A stretch of DNA of 28,731 nt from an uncultured Chlamydiae bacterium (GTDB lineage Bacteria > Chlamydiota > Chlamydiia > Chlamydiales > SM23-39), in the NCBI GenBank assembly GCA_903889795.1, contig CAISYW010000143.1, forward strand, positions 1-28,731. The letters run 5' to 3'. Positions 26,301 to 28,731 of the stretch are shown here, piece after piece. The position numbers and the translations under genes are program-made. The notes beneath the pieces are model-generated. The model was not told where the DNA came from, searched no databases, and worked only from the letters and a program-made list of their open reading frames with translations. Position 1 is the stretch's first letter. Each line of letters starts with the position of its first letter.

Positions 26301-28466
26301 TCTCGTAATCGTATTGGCTTTGCGCGACATGATGGTGAGATGATGCTCTAACATCCGAGGCGGATCATAGCCCTCGAGTCCGGTGCCTTTACCTGCTGCC
26401 GAACGAGATAAAAGCACATGCTGGAGAAGCCGATCATCAACCGGAAACGGCTCTGGTTCAATGAGTAGTGTGAAACGCAACGCTTTTTGTTCCTGAAGCG
26501 CCTGGCAAATGGGTTGTAATTGGCCGATGGAAACATGCAAAGCGGTGCGTATGTCAATCAATGTTTGATTACGCTCTGCTTCATTTGCTCCAGATAGAGT
26601 GGCGGCGAGAGTAGTGAGTTGGCTAGAGGTTTGCTCAGCGCGATCGAGCAACGGTTGATATTCGGGTCTTTTCCCTTTTTCAACCTGATTTTTTAATTCT
26701 TGCGTCCATTCCTGGTATTGCTCGATTTCTCGATGAATTGTGTCAGCAGAAATCGAAGGCCGCAACCATCCCCATATTTTTTTTACCATGGAAGCGAGGA
26801 ACAATTCATTCGTAGCAGCCGCTGAAGTTTGAATCAACTCATCAGAAGGAAAAGCGCTGAGTTGCAGCGGAACGATCGGACGTTCCCGCGGTGTTGCTGT
26901 TGGATTAGTTTCTGCGCGCCACCGAGCTAGCATCTGCCGAGGGCCAAGAGGAAGATGTTGGCTCCCAATCTCAAATTCTGCATCGCTCATCTGCGTCAAT
27001 TGATGAAAAAGAGCAGTCAGCCAGGAATGAATCAATGCGGGGTTTTCTCTCCACTCCAGAGGAAGCTCTTCTGCATAGCCGCATTCCCTAAGTTCGCTCG
27101 CCCATCGAGAAATATGACCACGGATCTTTGCCTGCTCTTTCTGCTCTTGCAGCCAGGCGCCTTGCTGGAATCTTTGTTGCCAGTCGTAGGCAATGGCTCC
27201 GAGCTGCAGTGGTAAAAATAGAAATAAGCCAAGCTTGCGAATTTTCGAGTCGGCGGCGCTGTTGATCTCTTGTTGATAGGCTATTTTTTCTCGCGCCTGC
27301 CATGCCGCCACTTGCCGGAGCGTTTGCCACTGATCTTCTCGTTGGATGACATCGATAGAGAATGCCGTGGGATCAGCGGGAGGGGTGATATTCAAGACTT
27401 GAAGGAGAGTTGTTTTCGCTGCTTGAATGCATGTTTTGAGTTGGTGCGCATGCGAAGGTAAAGCCGCTTCGAGAGACATAATCAAGGCGAGCTGCTTATG
27501 CTGAGCGAATGGCGATCTGGCATCGAAGGGGTGATTGAGGATCGCTCCGAGTATGACGCCTTGTGGATCGATTTCGATGATACGGGCAACAAACGCCCGA
27601 TTGGCGTTTTCCCAAGCGGTTGTTTCAAGCGGCTGGGCGGCGATCCGTAATGATTGGAGATTGTCGTGAAAAGCCTGGGTCAGAGCGGTGATGGCGCTAT
27701 TGAGCCGTTCTTCGTCTTCTGCAATGCCCTGCTCCATCGTTGGAAATGCCGTTTGGAAAGGATGCATGAGGGCATTGAAACTCTCTCGCAGCCACCCTGC
27801 TGCGGGGGCTGTTTGTTTGAGTGGCAAAAGAATTTGTTCAATACCGGTAATCGCCGAAGCAAGGGATGATCGATCGGATGCTTCACACAAATGCTGATGA
27901 TAGAGATAGACTGCCCGAGCCTCGTGCAGCCGTTGATATGCGGCGAGGAGTTGCGGCATGGAAGGCGGTTCTTTTAGAGACGCGAGAAGATGCTCTTGCG
28001 CTTGAAGAGCTAGAGAAAAAGCGTTGGCTGCTTGGTGCAGATCTCCGATGAGAATCGGTAACATGTCCTGAGCAAAATCTTGTTCTTCATCTCTAAAGGT
28101 TTTCACAAACCGGGCGATGGTGCGCAAGAGCTCGATTTGACAAGAAGAGGACAGACCGCTTTGTGAGTAGATGGACATCAACGTGGCTAGGTTACGCGCC
28201 ATATTGATGAACAGAGGCAAGGTGGGGTCGGTTATTTTACTCGCACGACCTAGGCCATCCGTTCGTTCGAGATGCCATTGTTCGAGGGCGCGATCGGTTG
28301 ATTCGATGATTCGTTGTACCTGTTCTTGAATCAAGCGCTGCTTTGGTTCAGCGTCTGCATGCGTAGAAACCGTTTCGAAAAGGACAGATCGAGAAGGAAC
28401 GAAATCTTCTCGAGAACGGATTGGTGTAGGAAGCCGGCTCTCTCCCCGCTGATCAGTGGATAACAT
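17370..28466 (-). CDS. Giant DUF3638/DUF3645-type P-loop protein (3698 residues)
   Basis: One uninterrupted frame of 11.1 kb. The C-terminal third resembles DUF3638/DUF3645, the helicase-like module of very large eukaryotic, notably fungal, proteins. Its motifs in order are: Walker A ASMGSGKTTVLLTML (2640 on); acidic box ITIDEVDYIL (Asp2774, Glu2775); FAIPYHGSNKPA (Pro2942); DIGGLFRGIPNEKV (3153 on); SRGSDIPLG (Asp3223) followed by AARASFSQHTTLTGLVQGIRRLREL (3230s-3255, Arg3250/3251 as a motif VI-like arginine pair). Residues 1-780 look alpha-helical. Residues 795-950 hold a possible cysteine-peptidase triad (His809, Asn829, Cys921). Residues about 1070-1153 are a 42-residue tandem repeat. 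A charged Glu-Lys-Gln-Thr coil lies near 3430-3450. I see no signal peptide. TAGG six bases before the ATG is a weak ribosome site. ATP-driven remodelling of nucleic acid or protein is plausible, but its substrate is unknown. It has no operon partner. Confidence 0.85.
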   Translation of the reverse strand: MLSTDQRGESRLPTPIRSREDFVPSRSVLFETVSTHADAEPKQRLIQEQVQRIIESTDRALEQWHLERTDGLGRASKITDPTLPLFINMARNLATLMSIYSQSGLSSSCQIELLRTIARFVKTFRDEEQDFAQDMLPILIGDLHQAANAFSLALQAQEHLLASLKEPPSMPQLLAAYQRLHEARAVYLYHQHLCEASDRSSLASAITGIEQILLPLKQTAPAAGWLRESFNALMHPFQTAFPTMEQGIAEDEERLNSAITALTQAFHDNLQSLRIAAQPLETTAWENANRAFVARIIEIDPQGVILGAILNHPFDARSPFAQHKQLALIMSLEAALPSHAHQLKTCIQAAKTTLLQVLNITPPADPTAFSIDVIQREDQWQTLRQVAAWQAREKIAYQQEINSAADSKIRKLGLFLFLPLQLGAIAYDWQQRFQQGAWLQEQKEQAKIRGHISRWASELRECGYAEELPLEWRENPALIHSWLTALFHQLTQMSDAEFEIGSQHLPLGPRQMLARWRAETNPTATPRERPIVPLQLSAFPSDELIQTSAAATNELFLASMVKKIWGWLRPSISADTIHREIEQYQEWTQELKNQVEKGKRPEYQPLLDRAEQTSSQLTTLAATLSGANEAERNQTLIDIRTALHVSIGQLQPICQALQEQKALRFTLLIEPEPFPVDDRLLQHVLLSRSAAGKGTGLEGYDPPRMLEHHLTIMSRKANTITRHPLCTSLQKEFCEAMIGQPCDLTPKQETALFQTIQQKMETALIMGRAFQGSDEEFRSAMQTTVSALNVGDSFFFQGGWLKIGSASAHSIVYEVIRQQNGKYTFRIYNRGEGINNYYACARIQSKNQCLPFTEILDVRKVDLLNPLFLLALQEIWHPPVDGEDWDPDELYQTALSYLQGRESHFHYSANQALELLQVGHCTFLSLGAYLSQQLGSPERYERWLEEIEFITLYDYSRGAERDKIDPILFKKTIRQFAHDIEIHFQKGLISVDELQFLQAKVAQLEQLHEEIVAERFAIQEQKATRRPLITRHQKSETFEIEAPVMDENPPKPIENAPYDLLSVRDWTFSPSTFSHDLDLFLSKIQKAKQLRPPLGIKEAIREAIEIPLDWVREPGTPSLDFFFPKIQKAERLEQSLVIKEAIREFILKIPLDWTRKPINEWDTDPNAFCSQMSVIDGEATMQNLATLSQEWMDSILKTETPDYATMGEYDKRVAFTKIHPREILIQAKILTLADMLLRRAVGIPIPNLIEKSLWNFLDGSHPYHDIKDDPRSAIDRENLELYWQQISPHKYQVSFFQLDHPMIKNGDVSDPIKTIDQLPKNSDLQFAYQWLMQHPQDKQVIHNLLTPYVKHSDLYLAHAALCDRIELKEDEYDRKPKTITGVRLFPRGFYLLRDMALQTHQLLESGIYFPSFQRTLTFANGRFNYRSICPEYSTHLFRIFEWSDYRVNRIDKRQFKIEHYIKKMPSIESFVEDRDGDYLVLRRRIVPHERLLVPGDSKQLLPISSIPDLQIRETLSYFEQNRALLQNPEYQTLFEMLLLEQIHLLNEFSNHPVEVDHLAAHIAHFFKGQIHFYEQIHDITTTNFILRMNNLVERIWRFAQTKNGFTAVSPFENSQDHWKSLLKQTSSVDEQSILWGQLAISYADEKELTNTAASDLLAAQIFFEWNGLSREHPMWSAEQEEERRDLLVKKRLEIEEALADPARRDQILNEVTDKLTGEHSQEEWSGQFPRYTSKSQTTTIDVLRGKFFRQGASLQNLPLKMRNAQYYTRFFGTSFSPAVEIQPHLWEMIHQQRRYRLREYGDRIFRYDGQEWQRYYSPDDFVADHFKSLTSRSDTWVSSREVIFENAKTKKVWARADATLVDKPLKTGEVHAADAIDAEKILKIGEIQEIVDGKPTGLCLRPIDREDYSFIQNFEELGWILVWHDQGSHEPRRLEYPRYGLSFQARKSPDGTWEYDSDQYPHYRLARVQAHKDLAGIRALLILENEKTQEKRILLPAQSTGGFNILSHPNDHLRFIELEEDITTGSLKITSIEGTLKLAEFMLWTGDYYQAMHFLNGCEPKDQYTYRSGESLRPFNEHELNIIYNILAIDDMAPDAIAVRMKAQLILIKNRQESQLPKNILKRKGNDVASAGEIQTRRDEYETFLQHRDQGQDPFLSEQDEKLFIQYALDRTKLQRDEEQKLTLDLEPFGTIESSFHDFYYGDTRPFDDAGGLSDCELIPLKKPSVLRPTLAPEMAKHFLNLIRQSAFKMLYFEWTGLSPESHWTNLELKKIIEQLLQSFLLVKYDPRKSYSGHSDPKAGAYIGAYLLSALRKPEAYHEELQADALALAKSFSLSVVQPTSQNPETIRAPSIPLLLPSSETLGQEKLSSYWHRSPNALLPSQERLIDAPENYFTIAPPDLQKKEQTKQAIDEWLSPATRDRTTNEHIVQLREEFHQYFASPEALRSCYQVSDRNLQDLTALRADLVRRNREQQIQLRSLELFILTLANQSPADPTAAAYREVTAASGTYHYLTLQELMHFASSHDMAPFRSRNPSLSEQEIADLFSYIITYEIAFTRHQQINRIVKGIDALFQAKASHAAGEEEASLAEKLFKEMQQTRVYDVQAHPEYLNLEIALNCQLRLDQLNNLALLLSDPVALEASMGSGKTTVLLTMLAFLEADGEQLPMAILPEALLASQSSEMKERISTFGKRLEVMNFVRSDDFSWKSLDRILMRLKEIIRDKKALAMADPSIQSLFLTFIEKALGGDTRTSLQEIKVFREIWKLQKSKAAITIDEVDYILDVMKAHHFATGSEAPLLPETLSTIIDLYRFVASQKREHIGFSFLRDKLPFTPELFQTQMRPTIIQAIIDGKVVREPETTEFLSQAKDSERKWLQRYLTNDPACDADAFFHNRSMTIKNVMAVLKEELTTFLPLTAKKNVDEHYGVIPSDVTVSERQRLFAIPYHGSNKPAIIASDFAEKNDQVNFSVFGTPEETINYTIQMYLTHGITLDILNQELSQLKEQAMQDFRHRKYSPATQSFYRLAGNQKLTLFNLSETDRMQILAHVNQHPEMILELVHRHVLPELRIHPMQLISSGEIYGALFHKTNAFSGTLRNTRSLPNLFKRIIPSRTMVESLRLLQEKSSSEVAVIKNEGDPSQLVDSIYDRGFTGSFIDIGGLFRGIPNEKVVQEILRHTDRKGIVFYQENQRMVMLKDTQKIVPYEHCDLKKEEIIAYWDQSRSRGSDIPLGTMMAARASFSQHTTLTGLVQGIRRLRELHFGQRVDLLVSEKDSVIIRAALKELTGKDPQPLTLKDLVLYALVNENKHEKDHNYRSLHHKWKGCLLKRVMETVIDCSDPQDIVRLIQATRDLYVSTSSLNPYDQYGTIAKEMEGKKVVEQELQAFLQGSAMKAFAELPILTSRYKIQDIIDELRKMTQENLPFIPERLDSRQGRLGLEVHVEAEKQVEKQTEKQTEIQSEIELRGYNAKFNKPRPVIPWALDQLFVLETYQPISQSSARQMDAGQVTEQTKRCMNISEVLAADDTLCDFASVFDLEESVNFMPAYLRDSDREPPCTPLGGAYEATNPHIIIVQEGLSGKIRFILADQEEAKAIKKLLQTESASPWQGKRELKICLYQLDTGIEQQGSDRFNEDELNQNPQFQQLRTEALFRRGDQYYTEEDFPRLSSWIQRKGALLMERLFHTLSRKPKSPDSDIARLFRRI
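18689..20669 (-). other. DUF3638/DUF3645 helicase-like module of the giant protein
   Basis: Codes for residues about 2600-3260. A Walker A loop (Lys2646) is followed after about 128 residues by an IDEVD box and later by a RGSD and QGIRRLREL block. The order resembles an SF2 helicase core with motifs I, II and VI, and the conserved phrases match what I recall of the DUF3638 and DUF3645 families (MGEGKT-like loop, AVPFRAKD-like segment, THTRGTDLKLP-like segment, QACMRMRKL-like segment). The match is from memory, not from a profile search. Confidence 0.7.
25008..25259 (-). repeat. In-frame 126-bp tandem duplication inside the giant gene
   Basis: Two adjacent units of 126 bp (42 codons) meet near 25133/25134. 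A block of 22 identical bases occurs at 25035-25056 and again at 25161-25182, and 17 identical bases at 25080-25096 recur at 25206-25222, both at an offset of exactly 126. The protein units share F..KIQKA..L, IKEAIRE and IPLDW.R.P. A partial third DW..xP start follows. The DNA identity suggests a fairly recent duplication. Confidence 0.85.
25617..26084 (-). other. Possible permuted papain-like cysteine-peptidase region of the giant protein
   Basis: Codes for residues about 795-950. The segment GSASAHSIVYEVIRQ (His809) leads into KYTFRIYNRGEG (Asn829), and about 90 residues later comes LLQVGHCTFLSLGAYL (Gln917, Cys921). His and Asn on beta-strand-like stretches followed by a QxGxC helix start is the order expected of a circularly permuted papain-like or transglutaminase-like domain. 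This is pattern recognition only. Confidence 0.4.
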
Positions 28467-28731
28467 AGAAACCTATTTTTTATTATATTGTTATTAAAAT
28501 TATAACATTATTAATAATAATAACGACACATATATTTAATACGTAATAATAATATTTTTAAATGTTCGCTTTATACTAAACAATAAGAAGTGACCGCAAG
28601 GAAATGGCGCATCACTATGATTAAAAAATAATTTATTAACCAGATGGGTGCAGGTCTCCCTAATGATGATTCTCATTTCTATTAAGAGAAGCTATTTTTC
28701 CATTCGGAAACAATTTAATCGAACCTGACTG
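28467..28731. other. AT-rich upstream region of the giant gene
   Basis: No convincing gene. Positions 28475-28560 are almost entirely A and T and include the perfect 12-bp palindrome ATTATTAATAAT (28507-28518). On the minus strand a TATAAT lies at 28504-28499, about 33 bases before the start codon but without a good -35. A second candidate, TTGCGG-18-TATAAA, occupies 28599-28570. Beyond 28600 composition returns to normal. A minus-strand frame open from the window edge to a TAG at 28660-28662 gives 23 residues and could be the tail of a neighbouring gene. Confidence 0.35.
28570..28599 (-). promoter_or_regulatory. Candidate promoter of the giant gene
   Basis: Read on the minus strand, TTGCGG (28599-28594), 18 bases and TATAAA (28575-28570) form a sigma-70-like pair. 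It would give a leader of about 100 very AT-rich bases before the ATG at 28466. The closer TATAAT at 28504-28499 is the alternative. Confidence 0.3.

Noticed and set aside
28660..28731. Minus-strand 23-residue frame open at the window edge
   Set aside because: Could be the tail of a neighbouring gene, but there is no recognisable motif and chance explains it.
1..28731. CRISPR array, insertion sequence, tRNA or rRNA
   Set aside because: No regularly spaced direct repeats, transposase motifs, terminal inverted repeats or cloverleaf-like sequences were seen.

Overview
The window looks like chromosome from a member of the Chlamydiae, most likely an amoeba-associated or environmental lineage (Parachlamydia/Waddlia/Criblamydia-like) rather than Chlamydia itself. 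Three things point there. UvrA has about twice the usual length with four ABC cassettes, a chlamydial hallmark. Signal peptidase I is very long and carries a large insertion. The gene sets cdaA-cdaR-htrB and pyk next to uvrA match neighbourhoods I remember from Chlamydia trachomatis (CT012-CT011-CT010 and CT332-CT333). Species cannot be fixed from the sequence alone.

Layout. Positions 65-1903 (+) encode signal peptidase I. Positions 2018-3787 (+) encode a stand-alone protein with a tight two-helix membrane hairpin near its N-terminus, the layout of chlamydial inclusion-membrane (Inc) proteins, preceded by a good promoter. Positions 3925-9112 (+) form a tight, mostly overlapping operon: cdaA (c-di-AMP synthase), cdaR (its YbbR-type partner), a GT4/WaaG-like glycosyltransferase, an LpxL/HtrB lipid A acyltransferase and rsmE. 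It combines second-messenger synthesis with lipid A and possible LPS-core assembly. Positions 9113-9517 are non-coding, with several inverted repeats and a promoter-like site. They lead to a small two-helix membrane protein at 9518-9871 (+). Pyruvate kinase with a C-terminal PEP-utiliser-like domain follows at 9840-11636 (-), divergent from uvrA at 11721-17387 (+).

The remaining 11 kb is one gene on the minus strand (17370-28466) encoding 3698 residues. Its C-terminal third carries a P-loop helicase-like module that I recognise as the DUF3638/DUF3645 type, best known from giant eukaryotic (notably fungal) proteins. About 1,700 residues upstream lies a His-Asn-Cys arrangement that could be a circularly permuted papain-like peptidase or transglutaminase-like domain, followed by a recent-looking in-frame 126-bp tandem duplication. 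This giant protein is the most unusual content of the window. Its biochemical role is unknown to me.

Both convergent gene pairs (9518-9871/pyk and uvrA/giant gene) overlap tail to tail by a few tens of bases. I see no tRNA, rRNA, CRISPR array or insertion sequence.
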